NCBI RefSeq assembly: GCF_001518015.1
Contig: NZ_LPUY01000048.1
Coordinates: forward strand, 1 to 64,000
DNA length: 64,000 nucleotides
Origin: Tritonibacter horizontis
GTDB taxonomy: Bacteria > Pseudomonadota > Alphaproteobacteria > Rhodobacterales > Rhodobacteraceae
Direction of reading: 5' to 3'
A model generated the notes under the pieces. It was not told the DNA's origin, searched no databases, and worked only from the letters and a program-made list of their open reading frames with translations. The stretch's first letter is position 1. Each line of letters starts with the position of its first letter. Of the stretch, positions 14,403 to 23,332 are shown piece after piece. The position numbers and the translations under genes are program-made.

Positions 14403-15735
14403 CCTCATCGTGATCGGCGGCGGCACCGCTGGAAATGGCGTTGCCCGGATGGCGGCGGAGGCAGGCTGGAGCGTCGCCAGCATCGACAGCGAACCCCATG
14501 GCGGCACCTGCGCCCTGCGCGGCTGCGACCCCAAGAAAATGCTGGTCGCGGTCACCGAGGGTGTCGAATGGGCCGAAAACATGGAAGGCAAGGGGCTGGA
14601 GACGCAACCTTCGGTCAACTGGCCCGACATGATCGATTTCAAGCGCAGCTTCACCGACAACATGCCGCCGCGCATAGAAGGCGGAATGGAGAAGGCGGGG
14701 ATTGACGTTTTGCACGGAGAGGTACGGTTCACCGGCTCCGATACGATCGAGTTGAACGGCGAAACCCTGACGGCGAAGCATTTCCACATCGCCACCGGCG
14801 CGCGGCCGATGACGCTGAACATTCCCGGGGAAGAGCATCTGACCACCAGCACCGAGTTTCTTGAACTCCCCGACCGTCCTGACCGCATCGCCTTTGTCGG
14901 CGGTGGCTTCATCGCGATGGAATTCGCACATATCGTCAGGCGCGCCGGGTCCAGCGAAGTGACCGTGCTGGAAATGGCGGATCGCCCCCTTGGCAACTTC
15001 GACCCCGATCTGGTCGAAATGCTGGTCGAAGGCACCGAGGCACTTGGCATCGACCTGCGCACCAAGGCGAAGGTCACGAAGATCGAGAAACAGGGCGATG
15101 AATTCACCGTCACAGTGGAACGCGCCGACGGCACCGAAATCGTGACCTGCGACCTGGTGGTGCATGGCACAGGCCGGGTGCCGAATATCGACGGGCTGAA
15201 CCTCGAAGCCGCAGGCGTCGAATACGCGCGCCGCGGCATCAATGTGAGCGACGCGATGCGCACCACCAACCCGGCGATCTTCGCCGCGGGCGACTGCACT
15301 GACAGTGGGCCCAAGCTGACCCCGGTGTCCGCCTTCGAAGGGCGTGTGGCAGGCGAGAACCTGCTGGCTGGAGAGGACGAGCGTACCGTGGATTATCCGC
15401 CGATCCCGTCGGTAGTCTTCACCCTGCCGATGGTGGCCACCGTGGGCTTGTCGGAAGCGGCGGCCAGGGAACAGGGGCTGAAGTTCGACACCCATTTCGA
15501 AAAGACCGGGGACTGGTATTCGTCGCTGCGCGTCGGCGCGAAACATACCGGATTCAAGGTTCTTGTCGAACAGGGCAGCGGGCAGATCCTCGGCGCGCAT
15601 CTGATCGGACCGGGCTCCGAGGAACAGATCAATCTCTTCGCCATGGCCATGGGTGCCGGGCAGACCGCCAACCAGATTAAGGCGATGATCTTCGCCTATC
15701 CGAGCTATGCCTCTGACATCGGGTCGATGGTGTAA
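14386..15735 (+). CDS. MerA/glutathione-reductase-like flavoprotein without C-terminal Cys pair
   Basis: 449 aa. Dinucleotide-binding motif IVIGGGTAGNGVARMAAEAG, redox-active disulfide CALRGCDPKKM (residues about 43-53), second Rossmann motif IAFVGGGFIAMEFAH, FAD motif PAIFAAGDCTD, dimerisation domain to the end. The C-terminus is ASDIGSMV, without the vicinal cysteines that MerA needs to bind Hg(II), and there is no N-terminal HMA domain. It is therefore a class I disulfide reductase, possibly a dihydrolipoamide or thiol reductase supporting mercury detoxification, inside the mer operon and 59 bp before merA. Substrate unknown. Confidence 0.75.
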   Translation: MTKTYDLIVIGGGTAGNGVARMAAEAGWSVASIDSEPHGGTCALRGCDPKKMLVAVTEGVEWAENMEGKGLETQPSVNWPDMIDFKRSFTDNMPPRIEGGMEKAGIDVLHGEVRFTGSDTIELNGETLTAKHFHIATGARPMTLNIPGEEHLTTSTEFLELPDRPDRIAFVGGGFIAMEFAHIVRRAGSSEVTVLEMADRPLGNFDPDLVEMLVEGTEALGIDLRTKAKVTKIEKQGDEFTVTVERADGTEIVTCDLVVHGTGRVPNIDGLNLEAAGVEYARRGINVSDAMRTTNPAIFAAGDCTDSGPKLTPVSAFEGRVAGENLLAGEDERTVDYPPIPSVVFTLPMVATVGLSEAAAREQGLKFDTHFEKTGDWYSSLRVGAKHTGFKVLVEQGSGQILGAHLIGPGSEEQINLFAMAMGAGQTANQIKAMIFAYPSYASDIGSMV

Positions 15736-15794
15736 TTTCAGAATTTTGGCCGGGCGACCGTCGCGATGTCCGGTCGCAGGCCAAGGAAGAAGAC

Positions 15795-17246
15795 ATGGAC
15801 CAGACCGTCAAGAAAAAGGATTGCTGCTCATCGAAAGAGGTGAGCGGCGACCAATATGACCTCATCGTCGTGGGAGCCGGCTCGGCCGGGTTCTCTGCCT
15901 CGATCACGGCAGCCGAGGCCGGAAAGCGCGTGGCTCTTGTCGGGCACGGCACCATCGGCGGCACCTGTGTGAACGTTGGCTGCGTGCCATCCAAGGCGAT
16001 GATCCGCGCCGCCGAGGCGGTCCATGGCGGCGCGTCCGCTGCCCGGTTTCCGGGCATCTCGCCTTGCGCCCATGCCGTGGACTGGGGTGGCGTGGTGAAA
16101 GGCACCGCCGATCTGGTCGAGGAGATGCGGCAGAAGAAATACATCGACCTGCTGCCCGCCTATGAGAACGTCACCTATATCGAGGAAGGCCCGGCGCGAC
16201 TGGTCGAGGGTGGCGTCGCTGTCGGAGGCCGGGTGATATCCGCGCCGCGCGTCCTGATTGCCGCCGGGTCTCGCCCGCATATACCTGTAATTGACGGGAT
16301 CGAGGCCGTGGAGGCGTTGGATTCCTGGGGACTGCTGACTCTACCCGACCGGCCCGAAAGCATCCTCGTTCTGGGCGGCGGCTATATCGGCTGCGAGCTG
16401 GCGCAAATGGCCTCGAGACTGGGGGTGAAGGTCACGCTAGTGACCCGCTCACGCCTTCTGCCAGGCGCCGAGCCGGAGGTGACCGAGGCGCTGACGGAGG
16501 CGCTGAAGGCGGAGGGCATCACGGTCGAGACCGGTCTTGCTTACGTCTCGGTCGCGAAAGCTGCGGGCGGCGTCAGTCTGACTGTCGAACGGGGTGGCAA
16601 GACCGAGGATCTGACCGCCGAACGGCTGGTTGTGACCACCGGTCGGATCGCCAATTCCGAGAACCTTGGATTGGAAGAGCTTGGCATCGAGACCGATGCG
16701 CGCGGCTCGGTCATGGTCGGCCCCGACATGGCGACCACGCGTGCCGGCGTCTGGGCCGCGGGCGATGTCACTGACCGTGACCAGTTCGTCTACATGGCGG
16801 CCTATGGTGCCAAGGTGGCGATCAATAATGCCCTTGGATTGGAGCAGATGCGCTATGACAACGCGGCGATGCCGTGGGTCGTGTTTACCGACCCGCAAGT
16901 GGCCGGCGTCGGCCTTTCGGAGGTTGAGGCCAAGGCGGCGGGGCACAAGGTCAAAACCAGTGTGATCACGCTCGACAACGTGCCCCGCGCCGTCGCTGCA
17001 CGCGATACCCGCGGCGTGATTAAGCTTGTGGCCGACGCGAAGACCGACCGCCTGCTGGGCGGTCAGATCGCAGCACCGGAGGGGTCGGACACGATTCAGG
17101 CACTGGCAATGGCGCTTATATTCGGCATGACCGCACGGGCGCTCGGAGAGACGATCTTTCCTTATTTGACCACGGTCGAAGGGCTGAAACTCGCCGCACA
17201 AACCTTCGACAAGGATGTAGCCAAACTCAGCTGCTGCGCGGGGTGA
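15795..17246 (+). CDS. merA: MerA, mercury(II) reductase
   Basis: 483 aa. FAD-binding VVGAGSAGFSASITAAEAG, active-site GGTCVNVGCVPSK, NAD(P)-binding ILVLGGGYIGCELAQ, GVWAAGDVTD, and the C-terminal vicinal cysteines KLSCCAG required for Hg(II) capture. Reduces Hg(II) to volatile Hg(0) with NADPH in the cytoplasm. The N-terminal HMA domain of many MerA proteins is missing; instead the first 15 residues contain KKKDCCSS, a possible minimal metal-handling tail. Last gene of the mer operon. Confidence 0.94.
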   Translation: MDQTVKKKDCCSSKEVSGDQYDLIVVGAGSAGFSASITAAEAGKRVALVGHGTIGGTCVNVGCVPSKAMIRAAEAVHGGASAARFPGISPCAHAVDWGGVVKGTADLVEEMRQKKYIDLLPAYENVTYIEEGPARLVEGGVAVGGRVISAPRVLIAAGSRPHIPVIDGIEAVEALDSWGLLTLPDRPESILVLGGGYIGCELAQMASRLGVKVTLVTRSRLLPGAEPEVTEALTEALKAEGITVETGLAYVSVAKAAGGVSLTVERGGKTEDLTAERLVVTTGRIANSENLGLEELGIETDARGSVMVGPDMATTRAGVWAAGDVTDRDQFVYMAAYGAKVAINNALGLEQMRYDNAAMPWVVFTDPQVAGVGLSEVEAKAAGHKVKTSVITLDNVPRAVAARDTRGVIKLVADAKTDRLLGGQIAAPEGSDTIQALAMALIFGMTARALGETIFPYLTTVEGLKLAAQTFDKDVAKLSCCAG

Positions 17247-17568
17247 AAAGACGAGAAATTCCGGCGACACCGACTCATAAGCAGCGCTCATTGTGAACCA
17301 GCGCGTACAAAGCCACAAAGTGCTTGTGGCGGTCAGCATTCTCTCGGCATGGAGGCTGACGGCGGTAACGGATAATCACATATTAGAGCCAGCAGTGCAC
17401 ATCCCACGTTTTGTCATTAGGTTGGTTATTGTGGCGGGGTTCATAAACAGACCGATCTCATCAAGATGGAAAGTGATCGGGAGTTGCCGAGAACGTCGCT
17501 GGGTCAACAATTGGTCATTACATTAGCCCTGTCTATTTGATCGCCCGCAATACAAAGAAAGAATCGCC
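17247..17568. other. Intergenic spacer after merA
   Basis: 322 bp of lower GC content than its neighbours. A 77-codon open frame (17293-17526) shows no family features and no good ribosome binding site. AAAGAAAG before 17569 is the ribosome binding site of the next gene. Possibly the junction between the mer block and the copper block, but no inverted repeats were seen. Confidence 0.35.
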
Positions 17569-18072
17569 ATGAATACAGTTGATACTGATTCTCGCACAAC
17601 AGGTTCACTACCCGCATTCAACGCCCGAACTTTAGGGTTAATGTTCGTCGCAGGTTTCTTTGCAACCGTCGCGTTCGATCTGTTGGGTCAGATCATCAGC
17701 CCGGGCTTGGGCTTTTCGCGGTTGTCACCGCACGGGCTAGCGAGGAGCTTACTCGGCAGCCTTGGTCTGCCGAACGGTGACTTCGCGGGATATTTCGTAC
17801 ATTTTTATCTTGTTGGCCTGATTGGCTATCCCGTCGGTTGGTTGTTCGTCTTTAGACCAATTTGGCACCGTATCGCGGGGCAGACGAACTGGCTTTTGCC
17901 CTCAGCGATCTATGGATTCGGCCTGTGGGTGTTCGCCATAGGGGGCATTACGTCTGTCGCAGGCCTTCCTTTCTTTCTGAATTTCACCGGCATTACCTGG
18001 GTAGCGTTGGTGGGTCATGTCCTATACGGTGTCGTATTGGTTGCGACACTGCGGGTAATTGATCGACCGTAA
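17569..18072 (+). CDS. Hypothetical four-helix membrane protein
   Basis: 167 aa with about four hydrophobic segments: near residues 24-45 (LGLMFVAGFFATVAFDLLGQI), 75-100 (FVHFYLVGLIGYPVGWLFVF), 112-130 and 138-160. No charged motif suggesting metal binding is visible, and I do not recognise the family with confidence. Stand-alone gene on the plus strand between the mer operon and the minus-strand copper block, with a good AAAGAAAG ribosome binding site. Location: inner membrane. Confidence 0.6.
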   Translation: MNTVDTDSRTTGSLPAFNARTLGLMFVAGFFATVAFDLLGQIISPGLGFSRLSPHGLARSLLGSLGLPNGDFAGYFVHFYLVGLIGYPVGWLFVFRPIWHRIAGQTNWLLPSAIYGFGLWVFAIGGITSVAGLPFFLNFTGITWVALVGHVLYGVVLVATLRVIDRP

Positions 18073-18369
18073 ATCGGATCGTCGGGATGTGATCGGAGCG
18101 ACGATTTGCCTGTTCGGGGCGGCAAGACCCTCGCCGTATGTTGGTGCCACCCCCGAACAGCCAGACCCGCGTAACGCTCGGGACCGGGATCATGAAAAAG
18201 CGTGGCACGCTACAATTTCCGGGCCAACGACCGGTCACTATGGATGAGAAATCACCGTCAGTTGCCAGTAGCCCTATTGCAGGAAATGCAATTCTTGTTG
18301 ATGGTGATCGATGGACCCACTCCTGATGAGAGCCAAGCGAAAGAACCATCGGCTTTCGTCCGGAAACCT
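18073..18369. other. Convergent intergenic spacer
   Basis: 297 bp between convergent genes. No supported gene, no clear factor-independent terminator. Open frames on both strands here are short and lack family features. Confidence 0.3.
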
Positions 18370-19614
18370 TCAATAGGAAGCGAAAACCGTGCGTATAGTC
18401 GAACTCGGTTTCGGATCATCCGAGTTGCTGGGCTGTGTCCACGACAGGTAAACCCCTTCATTCGTTCGCGCCGTGCGCGGGAAGTTGACCGAACCTGCGC
18501 CGTTGTTTCGCGCAATCAGTTGCAGGTCCTTACACTGCTGACCGGTTGTGATCTGGCAAGCAAGGATCACCTCGCTCTCATTTGTCCATTCGACCCACGT
18601 CACGAACGCAGTCTGAGGGTCCAGCATGAGAACATCTACCCGACCGGCAGCAATGCCCAGGCTGACTTTCGCCGGATCGCCAAAATTCCTTCCGCCGTCG
18701 GAAGAGAACGCAACCTTGACTTCCGGCTTGTCATTTGCAGCCGTGAACCAGGCCACGGCGGCTGTTTGACCGGCGGTCGCGATGGCGGGGCCATTGACCG
18801 GGCAGCCGGAGATTTCCCAGCCGTCATTGTGGACGTTTGTTGGTTCTGACCACATGCCGCCTTGGTGTCTTACGACAGATATATCCCTGATTTCCGCATC
18901 TGTTCTGTCGCGGTATGCGACAAGGACGGTGCCATCGTCCAGCGATGCGGCGGACGTCTGGCAGCATGAACAGGTCTGCGCATCGACAAGAACATCATCG
19001 GTTCGCGTACCTTCGGGCGTGATCCGGGTTGCGCGCAACTGCATTGCATCCGGGTAGTTGCTGGCTGCGCTGGTGAAAAGCGGCTTGTCATATGCGCGTC
19101 CGTCAAGCCAGACAGACATCAAGGAACCGTCTTCGAGCGGCTGGAGCGTGACAAAACCGTGTTGGCTGACCGACCGATCATCATGTGGCGTTATCGGAGC
19201 GCTCCATGTCAGGCCCTCATCCGGCGAAAGAGAGATCTTGACGTCATAGGCATAGTCGTTTTTGGAATTTTCCCACAGCCAGTGAGCCGCAAAGGTACCG
19301 TCATCAAGCGCAACAACGGACGGAAAATCGGCCCAGTTCACGAAGAGTTCGTCGGACACGGTAACAGTGCGGGCCGCGCTCCATTCTGCGTTTTCAAGGA
19401 CCGACAATTTTACCGCAAACCCGTCAGGGTGTGGTTCGGTCCAACCCAGCAGGACCCGATCATCTTGCAGTGCGAACAGGGTGGGTTCCTGCGCATTGTT
19501 CCCGACCGGTGGGGCCAGGTCGGAGAACTCCAACGGCTCGGCAAGGGCAATGTTTGCCGTCATGGCCGCAAACAGATACGCAACACTCAAAACAGAATGG
19601 ATTTTTGATGGCAT
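18370..19614 (-). CDS. Secreted sialidase-fold (BNR-like) protein with Cys cluster
   Basis: 414 aa with a Sec signal peptide (cleavage near ALA-EPL, residue 25) and beta-propeller repeats of the BNR/Asp-box type (SLSPDEGLTWSAP, AFSSDGGRNFGDP). A Cys-rich motif TCSCCQTSAASLDDG lies near residue 216 and a further Cys pair later (ISGCPVNG, VILACQ). Sialidase activity is unlikely; a periplasmic metal-binding or scaffold propeller is more plausible in this copper context. It is preceded at 19685-19699 by a copy of the NTACA direct repeat in the gene's orientation, about 70 bp upstream of the ATG, suggesting control by the local two-component system. Confidence 0.7.
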   Translation of the reverse strand: MPSKIHSVLSVAYLFAAMTANIALAEPLEFSDLAPPVGNNAQEPTLFALQDDRVLLGWTEPHPDGFAVKLSVLENAEWSAARTVTVSDELFVNWADFPSVVALDDGTFAAHWLWENSKNDYAYDVKISLSPDEGLTWSAPITPHDDRSVSQHGFVTLQPLEDGSLMSVWLDGRAYDKPLFTSAASNYPDAMQLRATRITPEGTRTDDVLVDAQTCSCCQTSAASLDDGTVLVAYRDRTDAEIRDISVVRHQGGMWSEPTNVHNDGWEISGCPVNGPAIATAGQTAAVAWFTAANDKPEVKVAFSSDGGRNFGDPAKVSLGIAAGRVDVLMLDPQTAFVTWVEWTNESEVILACQITTGQQCKDLQLIARNNGAGSVNFPRTARTNEGVYLSWTQPSNSDDPKPSSTIRTVFASY

Positions 19615-19684
19615 TGCGCACCTTTCCGATTATCAGACCAGCGTCATTCACAACCTGAGCATAGGCAAATTTTGGCGAGTGCCA

Positions 19685-19699
19685 TGTAAACTTTTGTAT
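19685..19699 (-). promoter_or_regulatory. NTACA direct-repeat motif, site 1
   Basis: Minus strand: ATACA-AAAGT-TTACA, 10-bp period, about 70 bp upstream of the sialidase-fold gene. One of nine copies; proposed response-regulator box. Confidence 0.6.
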
Positions 19700-19783
19700 G
19701 ACGGGCCTGTGCTTGTTGTGAAGAGCGATATCCCGTTGTGGCACAGCTTCGCGTCAACGGTTGGCGCAACCACCGCTCCGACC

Positions 19784-21067
19784 TCAGCTGACTTGCACCC
19801 AGGTCGCCATGCCATCAGCCTGATGGCTCAGCATATGGCAGTGCAGCATCCACGCGCCGGGATTGTCGAGTACGCACACAATCGTCATCGCCTCGCCCGG
19901 CGCTACGAGGGTCGTGTCGCGAAGGTGGGTTCGCGCACCATTCTGATCGGTTTCCCAGAAATGGTGGCCATGCAGGTGGATACCGTGCGGAAAAGCAGTG
20001 TCGTTCACCATCCGCACCTGCACTGCTTCACCACGTCTTGCCGAAATCAGCGGTTTGTTCGGCAGACCGCTCACGTCGTTGAAGGCCCAGCCCCCGAACC
20101 CGCCGTGCGCGCCGCCCCCGGCACCGCCTTGCATGAAGAGATCTGCCGTTTGCGTGATCTCTCCGGGCGCGGGCACTGGGTTCGCGGGGAGGGGAGCTAT
20201 CGGCGCAGACCGGATTTGTCGCTGACCGTTCAACACAATGCGCCCCAGTTCCTCGCCACCCGAAGGCACGGTTTCTCTTAGGATCACATCACCCGTCACA
20301 TCCGCGATGATGTCGATGCGCTGCGCCGGTGCGAGTTTTAGATTGCCCAGCGAAACCAGCTCGGGCAGCGGCATCCCGTCATAGGCCACACAAAAGCCCG
20401 TCAGCCCATCGATACGTATCTCGAAAATGCGATCCGGTGTCGGATTGATCAGACGCAACCGGATGCGATCCCCCAGCCGCGCCTGCTCAGACGACAGGAA
20501 GGTGGCCATCAAGTCCCCCAGCCTACCTGCTGTTATGAAATCAGCGCGGTCGAATTCCATGTCGAACTGGCCGGTGTCATCAAGCCGAATGTCGAAGAGG
20601 ATGGCCGTGATGTCCTGATCCACGTCTGGCGGGGCAGGTTCTTCGACGATCAGGGGGCCGAACAGCCCGCGGGCGACCTGTTCGTAGGAAAGGTAGTGGG
20701 AGTGATACCAGTAGGTTCCGGCATCGGGAACCGGAAACCGGTATTCGTAACCCTCATTCGGGATGATGACATCCTGTGTCAGCACGTTTACGCCGTCCAT
20801 CGCGTTGGGCAACCGAATGCCATGCCAGTGTACGAGGGTCCCGTCCTCCAGCCCGTTTTCCACCCGCGCCCGCAGAATTTCGTTCTGGCGCAGTCTGATT
20901 TCGGGGCCGGGACAGGTGCCATTGAATCCAAGCATTGCAATGTCCCGCGACCCGATCCGGGTGAAGGCCGTGCCGGGCGTCAGGGTGACAGGCACCGAAG
21001 CCGCACTCAGGGGCAGGGGGAGCGTGGCTGCGCCAAGCGCAACCATCATCTGACGACGCGTAAGCAT
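19784..21067 (-). CDS. Multicopper oxidase 1 (Tat-exported)
   Basis: 427 aa from ATG 21067 (MLTRRQMMVALGAATLPLPLSAA), which carries a twin-arginine signal; the frame is open further upstream but without homology. Copper ligands: HWHG (about residue 87), WYHSHYLSYEQ, FPHGIHLHGHHF and [15 protein letters not shown], i.e. all four ligand motifs for T1, T2 and T3 sites. The cupredoxin domains resemble those of the MCOs at 43105 and 56921 more than CueO. Likely oxidises Cu(I) to Cu(II) in the periplasm. Downstream of the DUF3047 gene on the same strand (128-bp gap), probably one operon. Confidence 0.88.
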   Translation of the reverse strand: MLTRRQMMVALGAATLPLPLSAASVPVTLTPGTAFTRIGSRDIAMLGFNGTCPGPEIRLRQNEILRARVENGLEDGTLVHWHGIRLPNAMDGVNVLTQDVIIPNEGYEYRFPVPDAGTYWYHSHYLSYEQVARGLFGPLIVEEPAPPDVDQDITAILFDIRLDDTGQFDMEFDRADFITAGRLGDLMATFLSSEQARLGDRIRLRLINPTPDRIFEIRIDGLTGFCVAYDGMPLPELVSLGNLKLAPAQRIDIIADVTGDVILRETVPSGGEELGRIVLNGQRQIRSAPIAPLPANPVPAPGEITQTADLFMQGGAGGGAHGGFGGWAFNDVSGLPNKPLISARRGEAVQVRMVNDTAFPHGIHLHGHHFWETDQNGARTHLRDTTLVAPGEAMTIVCVLDNPGAWMLHCHMLSHQADGMATWVQVS

Positions 21068-21195
21068 GGTTTTCCGTGTATTCCTTGTTTGGGGCCTGCA
21101 AACCACATCCCCCACCTTTGCGGAAGGGCGCCCCGGCGAGATATTTTGATACATTGCAGATCGGCGTGCCTGTTTGGCAAAGCGCCGTGAAGCAC

Positions 21196-21861
21196 CTAAC
21201 GTATCTGCAGGTCCTGAATGGCCGCAAGGATCTTTCCGTCGGTATCATCGCTGTCGGCTGTCACAGCAAGACCGACCAGAACCTTTGGCCTGTCCCCGAA
21301 CGCACGCACGAAATCGCGATCCAGGTTCACATTCTCGGTGAAGTTGCCGGTTTGCGCCGTTTGCAGAATTTTCGATTTGAGACCCGTCGAGTAGGGGCTG
21401 TTCAGCAATGCGCCTTTCGCATGATTGCCACCCCAGACATAAACCAGCGCCCGCGTATTGGGATCACGCAGCAATTTGCGCGCCGTTGTTCGGCCAAGCG
21501 TGCTTGCGGTCTGCGGATCGACGAACACGAAGTACAAGGCGAGATTGCGATCGTCGCCGCCGCGCCGTGTGAGGTCGGTTCCCTTAACACCCTGCGTGAC
21601 GGACCACCCCCACATTGCTGCCTTTGCGGTGCCAAGGGCCGCGCTGACAGGGCGCCAGAGAACAGACACCGTGCCGTCGGAAATCACGTCCAGCCGCCGA
21701 CCTTGCAGGCCGTATTCGTTCGAAAAGAGCCGCAAGAGGCCCTGTTCTTTCCAGTTTCCATCGAATGGGATTGTCTTTCCTTGCGCATAGAGGGGCGGGG
21801 CGTTTGCAGCTAATGCAACAAAAGCGATGAAAAGTGTCGCTGCGAGGGACCGTATAAACAT
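21196..21861 (-). CDS. DUF3047 family secreted protein
   Basis: 221 aa from ATG 21861 (MFIRSLAATLFIAFVALAA), chosen because AGGAG lies 5 bases upstream and a signal peptide follows (cleavage near LYA-QGK, residue 27). The body has the DUF3047 pattern: IPFDGNWKEQG, NLALYFVFVDP, ALVYVWGGNHAKGALLNSPYS and a C-terminal GLAVTADSDDTDGK. The function of DUF3047 is unknown; family members are periplasmic. Its place ahead of MCO1 suggests a role in copper-dependent envelope chemistry. Confidence 0.75.
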   Translation of the reverse strand: MFIRSLAATLFIAFVALAANAPPLYAQGKTIPFDGNWKEQGLLRLFSNEYGLQGRRLDVISDGTVSVLWRPVSAALGTAKAAMWGWSVTQGVKGTDLTRRGGDDRNLALYFVFVDPQTASTLGRTTARKLLRDPNTRALVYVWGGNHAKGALLNSPYSTGLKSKILQTAQTGNFTENVNLDRDFVRAFGDRPKVLVGLAVTADSDDTDGKILAAIQDLQIR

Positions 21862-22320
21862 CTGAACTCCTATTGCGATGCCGCTGGTCCTGCTTTGGTC
21901 CCGGTCATCAGCATTATGTGCCGTCATGATCCGTTGAATTGTGCCGGGCGCGCGCAACTTCAATGAACATATCCGTGATCATAGATGTGGTTGCGCAATG
22001 GTCGTTGCAGGACGCGGGAGCGAATTCAGATCATGGAGCGCGACCTTGATCGGCTGATTTCCCGCAACGGACGGATCCAGTAGGCGGCGGAGCTTCCAAC
22101 CGTTACAAACAAGTACAAAACTCATGGGATACAAGCGCCTGAACACATGGACGCGGGTGCCGATGTGCGTCATCTGTGGTTCAACGGAACCGACTCCCGC
22201 ACGCAAGGATGGCACATTCACCACAACGCTTTGGGCTGGGGACAACAGGGTTGAACGCGCCAACGTCCGTTGCGGGAAACAACATGTGGCCTTGTGTGAA
22301 ACAGGTAAAGGTAACAAAGG
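21862..22320. promoter_or_regulatory. Divergent regulatory spacer between DUF3047 and lgt
   Basis: 459 bp. Contains one NTACA direct repeat (22103-22117) about 240 bp from DUF3047 and 204 bp from lgt. A 67-codon open frame with four cysteines (22124-22327) overlaps the lgt start and is unproven. The sequence before lgt, GGTAACAAAGG, is its ribosome binding site. Confidence 0.45.
22103..22117 (+). promoter_or_regulatory. NTACA direct-repeat motif, site 2
   Basis: TTACA-AACAA-GTACA followed by AAA; 10-bp period. Lies in the divergent spacer between DUF3047-MCO1 and lgt. Confidence 0.6.
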
Positions 22321-23244
22321 ATGCTGACTTCGATCATCCAATTTCCTGACATCGGAACAGAGATTTTTGCCGTTGATATCGGATCGTTCCGCTTTGCCCT
22401 GCGTTGGTATGCGCTGGCCTATATTGTTGGCCTCCTTATCGGCTGGCGCATCTGTGTCGAATTGGTCCGCTCTTCGTCAGTCTGGGGGGCCGGGGCGCCG
22501 CCGCTGCAACCCAAGCAACTGGAAGACCTGCTGACATGGATCATTCTGGGCGTTATCGTGGGGGGCAGGCTGGGGTTCGTGCTTTTCTATCAACCTCAGT
22601 ACTATTTTCAGAACCCCGTCGAAATCTTCATGGTCTGGCAGGGTGGTATGTCATTTCATGGCGGCTTTTTCGGCGTGGTCGTGGCCATCTTGCTTTTTTG
22701 CTATCGCAACGGCGCACCCGTTCTATCAACGGCGGATCTGCTCGCTGTTGCAACACCACCGGGTCTTTTCCTCGGACGCCTGGCCAACTTTACCAATAAC
22801 GAGCTTTGGGGCCGTCCGACAGATGTGCCCTGGGCGGTGGCATTCCCCGGCGAGGCGGCCCAGTCCTGCGCGGGCATCGTGGGCCTGTGTGGCCGCCATC
22901 CGTCCCAGCTCTATGAGGCGCTTCTGGAGGGCATCCTGCTTGGGTCAGTATTGATTTTTCTGGCTTGGAGGCGCGGTTGGCTGCGCTTTCCCGGAAGCCT
23001 TACGGGCCTGTTCCTGGCGGGATACGGAAGCGCAAGGTTCCTTGTCGAGTTCTTCCGGCAGCCTGATATGCAGTTCGTCACGCAGGACAACCCGATTGGA
23101 CATGCGGTTCATTGGGCGGGCTATGGGCTGACAATGGGCCAACTGCTTTCGTTGCCGATGATTATCCTTGGCGCGGCCCTGATCGTATGGTCCCGCAGGC
23201 GTGTGACGGTTAATTCTGCGGATCTGGTGTCAACGTCAGATTAG
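22321..23244 (+). CDS. lgt: Prolipoprotein diacylglyceryl transferase (accessory copy)
   Basis: 307 aa, seven predicted membrane segments. Lgt signature residues are visible: the [21 protein letters not shown]-terminus, [19 protein letters not shown] (essential His in H-G-G), [26 protein letters not shown] and [12 protein letters not shown]. It attaches diacylglycerol to the lipobox Cys of prelipoproteins in the inner membrane. Lgt is a housekeeping chromosomal enzyme, so a plasmid copy inside a copper block is notable. It may serve plasmid-encoded lipoproteins such as the one at 35794-36072 or back up a copper-sensitive chromosomal enzyme. Confidence 0.92.
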   Translation: MLTSIIQFPDIGTEIFAVDIGSFRFALRWYALAYIVGLLIGWRICVELVRSSSVWGAGAPPLQPKQLEDLLTWIILGVIVGGRLGFVLFYQPQYYFQNPVEIFMVWQGGMSFHGGFFGVVVAILLFCYRNGAPVLSTADLLAVATPPGLFLGRLANFTNNELWGRPTDVPWAVAFPGEAAQSCAGIVGLCGRHPSQLYEALLEGILLGSVLIFLAWRRGWLRFPGSLTGLFLAGYGSARFLVEFFRQPDMQFVTQDNPIGHAVHWAGYGLTMGQLLSLPMIILGAALIVWSRRRVTVNSADLVSTSD

Positions 23245-23332
23245 ATTTGAATATCCGATCGTAGTGTTGGCGAAGTGACCATTGCGGCGGACCCCGGTTG
23301 CCTGGGCCCGCATATGAACCTTGGACGCGTGT

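Noticed and set aside
14353-15600. Minus-strand frame of 415 codons opposite the MerA-like gene
   Set aside because: Antisense shadow; the plus strand carries a complete oxidoreductase with all motifs.
16449-17339. Minus-strand frame of 296 codons opposite merA
   Set aside because: Antisense shadow of merA without recognisable motifs.
21141-21160. Tenth NTACA site before MCO 1 (GATACATTGCAG)
   Set aside because: Only one half-repeat is present; no second ACA at 10-bp distance.
22124-22327. 67-codon frame with four Cys before lgt
   Set aside because: It starts just after the NTACA motif and overlaps the lgt start, which is suggestive, but there is no ribosome binding site and no known family; kept only as a note.
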